From: Holothuria scabra
Taxonomy: Eukaryota > Echinodermata > Holothuroidea > Aspidochirotida > Holothuriidae
Reading direction: 5' to 3'
DNA length: 64,000 nucleotides
Assembly: GCA_037179385.1 (NCBI GenBank)
Contig: CM074181.1
Coordinates: forward strand, 50,116,394 to 50,180,393
The number at the start of each line of letters is the position of its first letter. Position 1 is the first letter of the stretch. The notes beneath the pieces were generated by a model, which had not been told where the DNA came from, made no database searches, and saw only the letters and a program-made list of their open reading frames with translations. Both the position numbers and the translations under genes were made by a program. Shown here piece after piece: positions 9,874 through 19,725 of this stretch.

Positions 9874-12800
9874 ATGGCGAAGAATATCTTTCTCGCGTTG
9901 TTGTTGGTTCTACTTTCACTGTGTCAGGCCAATTCCAGATATGACATTTCTTTATCTCAAATCTATTTTGACGGCGGAATGGTATTTTTTCCTGTGAAAC
10001 GTGAAACTTTGCAGAAACGATTCGATGTCATTCACAGTCAATCAGGTAAAACATGATTTCTTATGTGCTGATTTGTCTATCTTGGAACTCACGATTATAT
10101 GCACTCGATTGTTATTTTAAGTTTTATTGTGATATTTTGCAGAGAAGCAGAAAGTCCTGAAGTGTATGTCCATGGACAAAAACAGTTAGGCCTACAGTCG
10201 TCCGGCCGACCCTATCATTTCCCAAAGATACCCCCAAACTCCATGAAGAGGTTTTGGGTAGGAGTGAGACCTTCCGCCCACCAGTTTCAGATTGGCTTGT
10301 ATAACTCTCCTGAACCGTACGCTGGCTATCCAGTGGGTCACGATTCCGACGACGTAAAAGAATGGTGATGGCCTTGCGTGAAGGGGAGTGTTGTGGGACA
10401 GTATCGTGATGGTCTTGGGGGCAAAATGGTGGAGTGTGATCATCGTAATGCCATACCGTGATTGAGAGTGATAGAACTTGGGAATCGTAAATTAAAGAGA
10501 CTGTTTAATTACATATAGGCTGTATCGTAAAAGAACGTATCACACCTCGATGCGCCATCGTAAAAGAATTTGCTGAATCTTGACCCACGACTTTTTCAAG
10601 TTTCACTACTATCCACCAAGATTCAATTGGTAAAGATGCATTGCGAAGCGTGATTATTTACCCCCTGGCACCACCAGGCGCTGTTCTAGGGACATCATAT
10701 TTTTTTTTCTTTTTTTTGGGGGGGGGGGGGGCTTATTCACGTTTTACCATCTAAGCGGAGCGCCACCATCAGTTGGCACGTAGCGTACCAAGAAAATTTT
10801 TGCCAAAAAAGCCTCCCAGATTACGGGAAACGGCACTTGTCAGGCTTTGCTTTGCGCATCCAGACATTCTTTATTTTGAGATCTCATGTTCCAAAAACTT
10901 ACTCTTCGGAAAATTAAGATGAATCAGGAAATTTTATCTGGTTTAATTGTTGCAGGCCGGGAAAATTGGGCCTCAGGTCGTTCACGTTACTTTACAAGGT
11001 GTTCTCTCTTTCAATGTTTGCTTTCAAACTCAGTCTTTCCACTGGGCTGGGGCTAGGATTATAAAATTTTCAAACTTTTTTACCGTCTTGGCAGCAGAAA
11101 ATGAACTCTTAAGCTACGTTAACAGTTATATGGCAACCTTACGGTAACGGCAACGTCAAAGACAAACGCTGCGGCAACGGAAAAAAATTACTCTTTATAC
11201 GCATGCAATTTTTCAGTAAACATTACACTGTTAAAGTATATTTCATCATTTTTGGTTCAATATTGATTCGGTGACAATTTGGATATTAGATTTCTGTGGA
11301 TTAAACACAGGAAAAAATATGACTAGATGAAGAAACTTTTTAAAGTTCTGTTTTATTCGTCGTTCTACTACACGGTAATCGTAATTATAGTTTGATAATT
11401 AATTTTACGTGACATGGGAAGAAATTAATTCCGTGACAAGTGCTTTAGAATACCGGGCCCATAATTTTTGTAAATTGCAACTATTGTGTACAGTACCTGT
11501 AGTCTAAAAATGGTTTTGTGAATAATCGGGTATATATTATAAATGCAAACGCCGGTATTTTTTATGGTAACCGTAGCCTATATTATGCTGACTGGGTTAT
11601 CAAATGATGAACTAAGTTTTGAAAATTAAAAATTGTCAGCCCTATGTTTTTATTTTTTAGTTACCACACGTGACATATGGGGGAGGCAAGCGAGTGTGTG
11701 GATGGGAGGACCGTGTAGGGGACTGGGGCACGCTACCTAGTACCTACCCACTCCAGACACTGCCACTGAGCGTCGGCACACACACATCCTCTTTGGTTTT
11801 CACCCTTCGGTTTCGGCCGAGGGGACTTTTAAAATGAAAGGTACACACAAATACATTTCTAACGTTGGCCAAATCCATGGACAACTAGACGGCTTGTACT
11901 TGCAGGCAAGATCGAAGCCACTGAAAATGGTCATGGTCTGAAACGAAACGAAAAAGCCCAATATTGCACCACATATCGAAAAGTTTTATACGAAAACGAT
12001 CATTTGCTCATTTTACAACATTATATCTGAATTGTTCTAATTAAGGTAAGCTTAATCAGTCATGCTTTGAAATGATAAATCTTGGTGAAAGCAACCCTTG
12101 AAACGCCAAATTTCACTTGAAATACATGATTTTTGACGATTTCAAAATTTTGTGACGTCATAATTTGGGGGAATTCCCCCCAAATTATGCGTCATTTCGT
12201 GTCACAACAACGCGGTTTTCGACAAAATTATAAACCCAAATAAAACAAACCCTTCTCCTCCTGCTACATTATGACATGCAGCTTCCAGAAACGCGTTTAG
12301 CCATTTCGATATATTTTTGTCTAGAAGTATTAATCCTTCAAACAATGTTAATTTGGGGTGAATAGCACATTTTTGCTTATAGATATCAATTCCCATAACT
12401 TAATGATTTACGACGAAATTAAAGGGTGTGCCTAATCAAAAAAGTATCCACTGAGTGTGTAATAGTACGAACATCACAAATCCAAATTAGCCAGACCTTC
12501 AAACACAACCCGAGTACTACATTAAGCCAAAAACCGAGCCATACACCATGTACCCATACACTGTAACGCTTTTGTGAGGTTTATGATCGAAACTTTTCGA
12601 TATGATTGATTCTAAGCCTCGATCGAGTAAATATTAAGTTCTGCACAAAAATGACCAAACGGCCTACCAATGGTAGGCGTAGCAGGCGGGGGGGGGGGGG
12701 CTGCAACCAAAAATTTCTGTGAAAATTTCGGGCAGTATGTTGACAATTTTTCGGGCCCCTTCTGAAAGAAAAATAAATTGAAAAGATGTGGCTAAAGAAA

Positions 12801-15800
12801 ATTGAAAGTTGCAAAAAATATTCTAGATAATTGAAATAAACTTCTTAAACTTGTCTAACTCAATTCGCCATTAGGCCGACTAATCTAAAAAAGAATTTTA
12901 ACACAATCGGCCTTACATACTTCTTCCATCTACATAAGATATTTCGTTGTTTACGTTAGTATGTCGCATAGTGTTACTAGTAGGCCTATACTACACAACT
13001 TTCACGGTCCGTATACCGCACGGCGTACGTAAGAACGTCTGAAACGTCGACGGACGTTTACTGCATGCCCTGGGAGCATATTGAAAGTTACAACCGTTGA
13101 GCACCTGTGTATCAGGATTGTCGAACAGTTGAAGCACAGCAGTACACCTCTCCACGGGATTATTATCGTATCGATGCTTATTTTTGTAGCATAGATAAAG
13201 TGGTTGCGGAGATGGAATCAAGGTTTGATGTGGAAGACCAGAATATACTTTGTGCGCTTGGTGACATGTGTATTAAATGAAACTACATCTGGAAGCAGCT
13301 ATGATAAAGTAGCAAAATGTTATAACTTAGATAGCGACATTCTTGAAGCTGAAAGAAAGAGTTTCATTAACTTTAGAAAACAAAATAAGCACACCATTTC
13401 TCAATTTTCCCTTCTTTCTGGTTCTTCTGCGGCAAATGTTGTGGAATACATGCACGCGTACGACCAACATGACATTTTGTATACAAATTATAATCAGTGA
13501 CGTAGCCACGGGGGGGGGGGAGACGAGGGGCACATATCCCAAAGCAAAGTTGTGCCCCCAGGTGCCCCCATCCCATTGCAATCTGCCCCGCTCAACATGT
13601 TGTGAGCATGCGCACTTACATTTTATCTGCTGAAATGATGAAAGGTGAGTGGCCAATTTCTTGGAACTACGGGCAGCCTTTGACTTGCCCTCCCTGGTCT
13701 CGCTTCATGGCACTGTATGCCTACACCGGTAACTAAGAACGCGTTAATCAGCCACGTGTGCATCCTTTGTAGAAAACTATGCTGCGGTCTCACAAATATG
13801 ATCACGGTGAGTCAGGTCAAAATGCTAATTGCAGCTTGGGTATACATTTGCACTAAATCGTGCTCGGGGCAGTGGCCACGGGGGGGGGGGGCTGGTGGGG
13901 CCTAGGTCCCCCAGATTTTCTTCAGCCCCCCCCCCCCCCAGATTTTTTGCGTCCTGATAAAATAATTGAAAAAATTAAATGTTTGAACGTAAATAAACTT
14001 TGAAGTATTTCCTTCAAAACAGTAAGTAAATAAAATGTGTAAAAATTAAAAAAAAAATGGATGACAATGGATGACAATTCTTATACTTTATCATACACAA
14101 AATACAGGTATGCCGTAAGCAGGAAAGGGTAAGGAAATACCTTCGGATAATTCTTCCCTTCCATCCTACACAAGTAGGCCTATGCCTATGTCGTGCCTCA
14201 CTTCTGCCCATGACAAGTGTCACTGCAGGACGAGTTTTTTCTAGTTTTTACTTGTTGGCACTGGCTTTCAGGGGATTTGTAAAATGTCCACAAGGTTCTG
14301 ATTCCATGTGTTACCCACATGATCCATACTTCTGCTTTGCGGTTCAATTATTTTGAGAGATTTATTCGTAGTATTTTAATTTTGACTACGTAATGTACCG
14401 ATGAACAAATACTGCACCATTTTGCACATTGTTTCTTTGGTAGTATGTATGTCTCTTGTAAAATCTCTTCAAAAACTTAAAATATTTTGACATTTTTCAT
14501 TTTAGGCTCCCAAAAAACTTAGGCCTATAATCAGTTCAAAGTTTTGCCAAACATAGCACCATTTTGCTTCTAGGAAATCTAACGCAAAGAAAGTTTCTCA
14601 GAGAGGGACACAACTACCTTTGCTTTTCCTGTTAAAGGGTGAGGGACTGTCTTAGATAAGCTGTTTAATGCTCATCAAATGCCATGTGAAGGCAGAGAAA
14701 TGCTTCGTTATATAACCCCAATTTTGTGAATATCGCGGAGTTTCCGGGAGCTTGGTTCCCTGGACCCCCACCGGGCGTTGCCCCTGGACCCCACCAGGGG
14801 CCCTAAGGCGTGCCCCTCGTCCCCACGCCGTAGGTGGGAGCGCTTCGCACTCCCACGACGCCTCGGGCGCCGTTGCTTTATTCCCACAATACCAATTTAC
14901 CCCTCCATGTATTTAAACAACGAGCCGCCACTGGCTGTCAGTCAGACTCAACAAAATGTAGTTCTGATAGTCTCACCATAGTTATCCCTATATGTTGTGC
15001 CTCCCTATAAAAAGTCTGTGCTCCAGTGCCCCCCTGGTGAAAAATCCTGGCTACGCCACTAATTATAAGTGTGCATGCAATCTGGCAACCATCCCAGCAA
15101 CGTCACGTTCTGCGGAGAGGGCTTTCAGTGGTCTACGCAGGCTAAAAACGTACTTGCGAAACACCATAGGGCAGCAAAGACTCCATAATCTTGCAATTCT
15201 AAATATTGAACGAGATTTTACGAACAGAGTAATGCAAGAACAAATGGAAGACTTTATAAATACTTTTGGAAGCAAGCGGGGCAGAAATTCTCACTTTTAT
15301 TGAAAACTTTTTACATCTTAATGATTTAACCAGTAATTTTGTAATATGCACAAATGTTTGAGGGTGTGTGTGAATGAAATACTTCGTCATTTGAATTGTA
15401 CAAGCACTTTTATATTCGGCAATTCACCAGCGTTTTTTGTTATGGTTACAGTTATTATTATTATTATCATTATTGTAACGACTTCCCCCCCAAATAATAA
15501 TTAAATGACACGCAAATGATTGTATGTAATAAGCATGCGATCTTTGCGATATAGCAACCGATGGTTGTCCAAATGGTATGTACACTAACATGTAAAACGC
15601 GCGCAAAGAGCGCGAAATTATTTTGGTTGTATTTTTCGGGCGATTCGTTACAGCCCCACCCCCAAAACCAATTGGGCTCCTACGCCTATGCCTACCATGC
15701 TCACATTCTCGGAGAAAAATGTTCTGCCGCCAACACAACTTTAACCATTGTATCAGGAACGTACGGCGGGACTACCTTTTCTGCAGGCAACAGATGGGCT

Positions 15801-17471
15801 GTAAGATGTTCCTACCTCAGATTCGGCATTTGCACATGGGCAGATTTAGTTCAGACGCGCTAACGGACTTGTTAGCGCGTGACTAACGGACTTGTTAGCG
15901 GGGATTTTCGATGGTGTGGTCGTGGAGTAAGTACTAGCGTTAGTCTGCGTAGCGGCGTTCAAGTCTGGGAATATTTTATGAGGGATCAAATCAAGTATAT
16001 AAAAAAGTTAATAGAACTGCAAAACGACTTATCGTCCTTCGAAAAGAAGACTTCCTACATGCCTCAAATAGGCTGATTATTCTATTCAAACACCGTCAAG
16101 TTGGTGAAACCGGGGAAATAGTCGAAATTTCCACTTCAAGTAAAAGTCAAAATAACTGCGGTGCAGATGAAATGCTGTATAACGTTAGTGTAGTTCGTGT
16201 GTAAATAGAATAGCATCACACCGAAGATATTCATACGCCGAGCCAAGAAAGAAGGCACGAGTTCACTTGAAAAACTGAGCAAATCCAATAATCGAATCTG
16301 TAGGCTTCGATTAATAAAATCTTGCAACGCAAGTGTAGTTGCCGAAACAACCGTGGCGAAACCCACGAACCCCACGAAACAGAAAGCAAACAGGCTACAC
16401 ATTTTTACTTCAGAATGGCTATTTATCGGTTAAGCAAGAGCCTGATATTCTGTCTGGGGCGGGTTCTCAGAGGTGTCCTCTCCCATTTCAGAAATGTTAA
16501 AATATTTATGTAAGTTTTGATGCAAACTGGTGCAACATTAAGCATCGTGTGAAGTCAACGGATTTGTCCCGTTACACTTTCTTCAGAATTCGTTGTTGGG
16601 CGGATGGTCTCCCCGAGCCATGATGCCAGGGACCCTCCGACATAAACAGAAGAAGGAGCGATTTGTGAACAGATATTGTATATGAGATAAATGCATGTGT
16701 ATCTTCTCTTTTGTTACAGAAATAGAGCTCTTTCTTCCTCGTGACCCAGTGTTACAGCACGTCATTGGTTGTGATGAACACATCATTTTCGTTGTATTTG
16801 GGGAAGTGATGGCCATCTCATTTGGAGACGTTTTGACGGACGAACAGAAGGAGTCTCTCGTCTACAATTTTACGGGAATAACAATCTCTGTCCCTTATTT
16901 GAGCTCTAGCGAAGAGGGAAAAGCAGCGATTTCTTTGCAAATCTCAGTTTATGATAATGTAAGTCGTCCAGCCATTCTACCAGATGTTGTCTTTCCTCCA
17001 CCGATCTGCGCCGATCGTCTTACCCGGACAAACAATGGTAGCAATATTCAACTGATATTCGAGAAAGATGATCTTCGACTCCATCTGACGGGAAAACGTG
17101 CGGAAAATTGCCGCTCAGCCGGAGATCAGGGGGAACAAGGTATAAATGAATATGAACGAGAGCTACAAGTTTCCCAACTGGGTCCAGATTTTTCTGTTTG
17201 TGATCGCTCTCCAGACCTAGACGTTGATTTTTGTCGAATTTACAGAGATCCATGTTATAGGGAGCCTCTTTCCAGGGCAGGTTCCAACGTATGTCAGTAC
17301 TGGGAGAGAGCTAACAACGTAGAATTCTGTCACGCTTCATTTCGTACCGTTGAATTGTCCGATGAGATGAGAGAGATTCTATTATTAGAGTCTGTAGCTC
17401 AGAATCATGTGAAGGCAGAACTTCAGAAAGGAACCTTTGGGGTCAACTTAGTGTTCCCTTGTTTTCAATGA
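9874..17471 (+). CDS. Secreted cysteine-rich protein A (unrecognised family), two exons
   Basis: Exon 1 is 9874-10045 and exon 2 is 16720-17471, giving 307 residues. The donor is CAG|GTAAAA and the acceptor TTGTTACAG, with a phase-1 junction identical to paralogue B. Residues 1-20 are a signal peptide (hydrophobic core FLALLLVLLSL, then CQANS), so the product probably enters the secretory pathway. The mature part has no membrane segment. It has nine cysteines, eight shared with B; the extra one, in PPPICAD, would be unpaired if the eight form four disulfides. Possible N-glycosylation sites are NFT, NVS and NGS. A short collagen-like GDQGEQG lies mid-protein. The start ATG is the first in frame, directly before the signal peptide, and matches B. 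I do not recognise the family; secretion and disulfides are inferred. The 6.7-kb intron carries nested hAT elements. Confidence 0.8.
10754..10800 (+). repeat. hAT-associated hairpin block, intron A copy
   Basis: AGCGGAGCGCCACCATCAGTTGGCACGTAGCG followed by AAGAAAATTTT. The same block occurs at about 7231, 30949, 34318 (minus) and 38045 (minus). It marks a decayed element whose ends I cannot place. T-rich and G-rich runs at 10701-10732 precede it. Confidence 0.6.
12152..12203. repeat. Inverted repeat in intron A
   Basis: CATAATTTGGGGGAA and TTCCCCCCAAATTATG at 12159-12189 form an almost perfect palindrome with one extra C. Weaker pairing extends outward through GTGACGT and the downstream GTCAC. 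It is probably the core of a small foldback element. Confidence 0.6.
13495..15061. mobile_element. Non-autonomous hAT element inserted in the hAT transposase
   Basis: The ends are CAGTGACGTAGCCACGG on the left and, reverse-complemented, TAGTGGCGTAGCCAGG on the right. The flanking 8-bp TSD is ATTATAAT (13487-13494) and ATTATAAG (15062-15069), 7 of 8 identical. The transposase frame resumes directly after the right copy, which confirms the insertion. It carries G-runs and C-runs and no transposase. A second element (13870-14933) appears to sit inside it. Confidence 0.8.
13870..14933 (-). mobile_element. Inner hAT-type element nested at a third level
   Basis: It starts CAGTGGCCACGGGG and ends GAGCCGCCACTG. 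The first 350 bp match, in reverse complement, the right-hand part of the well-bounded element at 30858-32327: both have the CCCCCCCAGATTTT-like block, GCGTCCTGATAAA, GAAGTATTTCCTTCA, CAGTAA(G/A)TAAATAAAATGTG and, further in, TAGGCCTA followed by TGTCGTGCC. No clear TSD (GCTCGGGG versus GCTGTCAG), so the right boundary is uncertain. Confidence 0.55.
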
Positions 17472-18080
17472 CGTGTTCACGCAATTCCTAATCTATTCTA
17501 CAAACATTACACATTTGCTTTTGTTTAAGGCCGAATAAGTTTTGACGTAGATAATCATTTACACATACTGTACATATGACTGAGGAAACCAGACAAAGAA
17601 ATAAAAAGAATTTCCGAATGTGAAAACTGTTATTACAAAAGGAAACTAACCATTTTGCGGTGTCCCTTTTACGTACCATTTTCATTGCCGAGATAAACCG
17701 AAGAATTTAAAAATGGAACCTACTGACACTGTGATTGGTTTTCAGAATAAGCAATGGAGTACAGAAGAGAAGCCAGCGAGTCAGAACTAAAATGGGGCAT
17801 GACCGGCAACACTTGACAGAGATCGGTTTGAAACTGGGTCGTAAACCTCTATCTAACTTTAAAGACTCATTCCAGTCCTCTTTAAAAAGAAAAACGATGT
17901 GGATGTACATAAAATCATGTCACACATGACCAATTTCAAACAATGATAAACACAGAGTCAGACTTATGGCATGTTGCTTTGTATTTTTTTTTCTTCAATG
18001 GAATGCCGTGATTATCATTTCCATTCAGTACGGTTGGAATGTCTCTATGCAAATCGATCTGCTTACAAAGTACAACAGCG
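17472..18080 (+). other. 3' flank of gene A, homologous to the 3' flank of B
   Basis: A candidate polyadenylation signal AATAAA lies at 17600-17605, about 130 bp after the stop. Blocks matching the B flank continue to about 18080: TTACAAAA.GAAAC, CATTCCAGT, GACCAAT.TCAAACAATGA, AGTCAGAC and CTATGCA.ATC. A SINE fragment (17695-17870) interrupts the match. Confidence 0.6.
17695..17870 (+). mobile_element. 5'-truncated SINE, copy 2
   Basis: It shares ATGGAACCTACTG, GCAATGGAGTA, a GCCAGCGAG/GCTAGTGAG block, GAAACTGGG.TGTAAA-like sequence and the terminal ATCTAACT with the SINE at 2248-2475. The tRNA-like head is missing. The matching position in the B flank (about 25480) lacks it, so it inserted after the A/B duplication. 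Confidence 0.65.
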
Positions 18081-18109
18081 CAGATCTCTCCTTAGTTCAT
18101 ATTTTGAGT

Positions 18110-18480
18110 GATTTATTATCCGAATAACCCATCGTTTCTAATTTTTGTGACATTCCGGCCTAAACGGCCGATTATTTATTGCTACTGATGAGACCCCATA
18201 TCTATCTTTGTGGTCGAAACGCGTCTAGCAATAGCACACCATGCTATAACTTGCTATTATGCAAGGTCACAGTTTCACCTACACCATCTCAAAGCCCTAT
18301 TATTTGGGGTTCTTGATCTACTTTTTTGAATATTTAACTTTAAATCTCAAATCCCGTCGAGGATATACTATCCTCCGCTACACCCGTTATAACGTTTTAA
18401 GGGCTATATCCATTTATACTATCACCCTCTCATCGGGTACTTTAGCTATGCGAACACGTCACTGAGTTTTTGGAGAGTCG
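18110..18480 (+). mobile_element. Hammerhead-bearing repeat, Penelope-like LTR or retrozyme
   Basis: This stretch surrounds the hammerhead ribozyme and begins where the A/B flank homology ends. It is richer in short inverted motifs (GGCCTAAACGGCC upstream of the ribozyme) and contains ATCCCGTCGAGGATATACTATCC downstream, itself able to fold. Hammerheads with a two-base-pair stem III are known from Penelope-like element terminal repeats and from retrozymes. No reverse transcriptase or GIY-YIG domain is adjacent, so this would be a solo or non-autonomous copy. The boundaries are estimates. Confidence 0.5.
18177..18233 (+). ncRNA. Hammerhead ribozyme motif, minimal stem III
   Basis: All core positions are present. 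Stem I is TATTGCTA (18177-18184) with TAGCAATA (18226-18233), 8 perfect pairs. CTGATGA follows at 18185-18191, then stem II GACC (18192-18195) with GGTC (18212-18215) and a 16-nt loop, then GAAA at 18216-18219. Stem III is only A-U and C-G around a GC loop (18219-18224). C17 is 18225, so the predicted cleavage is between 18225 and 18226. The conserved core C3 U4 G5 A6 N G8 A9, G12 A13 A14 and U16.1 is intact. Small stem III is characteristic of hammerheads in Penelope-like elements, which often act as dimers. Confidence 0.85.
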
Positions 18481-19512
18481 GCCACCCCCCCTTTTAAAGG
18501 CTGCAACCTTTCCCAAACCATTCCCAAAATTTACAAAGTAAAACAGTATTTTTGAAACTTTCTGTCAAACATTGAACGTTTTGCTGCTGCACAAGCTTTG
18601 CAGTGGCTATTTATTTACTTCCGACTGGTCCACAAGCCTAGCTCGGACCAAAATTGCTACACTCTGTACAGTCACCACGCTTAGGCTTTTGAAATAGTTG
18701 CTTACATACGCTATTCATGCCTTCTGCCTTTTAAAGTAAGTCAGCAGCACTCATTGAGTCACTGCGAGCAGGGAGTTGTCAGGCCCTGACAGCTACCTGC
18801 TGCGAGTTACTTTTATTAGAACAGATTCCACATTAGCCCTATGTGTACAAACTTCACAGTCTTATATTTATAAAAAATCATTTAAAATAATTGAAGTGGA
18901 TGATGAAATTTGGACCAGAACTTCCTTATTTCGAGGCTTATTTTTTGACTCACCCCACCAGGAGCCCTTAGACGCACCCATGGACCCACCCGCATAGATT
19001 CGCGCTTCGTGTGAAATTATTTGCTCCCCAGCAGTTCGTGTGCCCACTAAATGCCCCCACTTATGGAATCCTGGTGCCACCACTCCAATGATGTCAAATA
19101 CGATTACGAACATATTTTTTGGAACTGGGGAAGCCTTGAACGGAGTATGTCACGGAATATGAGGCTGCGCACCCCCCCCCCCCCCCGCCCTTCCCATAGT
19201 GGAAATGGATCTCGAACCTGGAAGTCAAAGGACAGGTAAAACGTCAATTTACATTTCTTATGTTGTTCCCGAAAAGGAGCACGGCAAAGGATGTATAACA
19301 TTATTTACCATATACTCTGACTGTGTAGACAACAGAACTTTGCAGTATACGGATAAGGGTGGAGCTACAGAGTTTGTATCCATGTTCTATTTAAGGAAAT
19401 TTCCAACTGGTGTAAACTGGGAATCAAGGGTCAGAAAGTTTATATCGTTTGGAACACAAAAGTTACACGTACAAAAATGAAGATTTTATGACTGGGAGGA
19501 AAAGTATTTAAA
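18481..19512. other. No supported gene
   Basis: There is a hairpin near 18770-18800 (GCAGGGAGTTGTCAGG / CCTGACAGCTACCTGC) and a C-run near 19171-19186. A 93-codon frame at 19199-19480 has no recognisable domain; I do not call it. Confidence 0.45.
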
Positions 19513-19725
19513 TCTTCTTCTTCTTCTTCTTCTTCTTCTTCTTCTTCTTCTTCTTCTTCTTCTTCTTCTTCTTCTTCTTCTTCTTCTTCTTCTTCTTCTT
19601 CTTCTTCTTCTTCTTCTTCTTCTTCTTCTTCTTCTTCTTCTTCTTCTTCTTCTTCTTCTTCTTCTTCTTCTTCTTCTTCTTCTTCTTCTTCTTCTTCTTC
19701 TTCTTCTTCTTCTTCTTCTTCTTCT
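19513..19725. repeat. Perfect CTT/AAG microsatellite, 213 bp
   Basis: An uninterrupted TTC run of 71 units. On the minus strand it yields a poly-arginine open frame that is not a gene. The complete lack of interruptions suggests a young or actively expanding locus. The exact length may reflect assembly. Confidence 0.97.

Larger units (their letters stand above)
13128..15303 (+). pseudogene. hAT transposase C-terminal remnant (ZMYM1-like), disrupted
   Basis: There are three pieces. Piece 1 (13128-13276) reads VEAQQYTSPRDYYRIDAYF...MESRFDVEDQNILCALGDM and runs into a stop. A frameshift near 13267-13276 leads into piece 2 (to 13494), NETTSGSSYDKVAKCYNLD and onward. A hAT insertion then splits it, and piece 3 (15062-15303) reads NLATIPATSRSAERAFSGLR then RLKTYLRNTIGQQRL. 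The last piece is the hAT dimerisation domain, with the family-typical IPATS..AER.FS.LRRLKTYLR. The N-terminal zinc finger and most of the RNase H-like catalytic core are missing. It cannot make an active enzyme. Confidence 0.75.
12670..15689 (+). mobile_element. hAT transposon remnant, host of a nested insertion
   Basis: GCCTACCA is found at 12662-12669 and 15690-15697, a candidate 8-bp TSD. The left end contains TAGGCGTAG and the right end CTACGCCTA, inverted to each other, with a 3-bp offset at the extreme left. Inside lies a broken hAT transposase reading frame. Without the later 1,567-bp insertion and its duplicated site the element is about 1.45 kb, far shorter than an autonomous hAT, so most of the transposase is deleted. 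Part of the left TSD is palindromic with the TIR, which lowers confidence in the exact boundary. Confidence 0.5.

Noticed and set aside
10099..10368. Alternative second exon of gene A
   Set aside because: A splice-like TTTTGCAGAG precedes an 89-codon frame, and B has a similar acceptor-like site, but the B counterpart has no open frame and the phase fits only with an unusual cut. The 16720 exon is far better supported.
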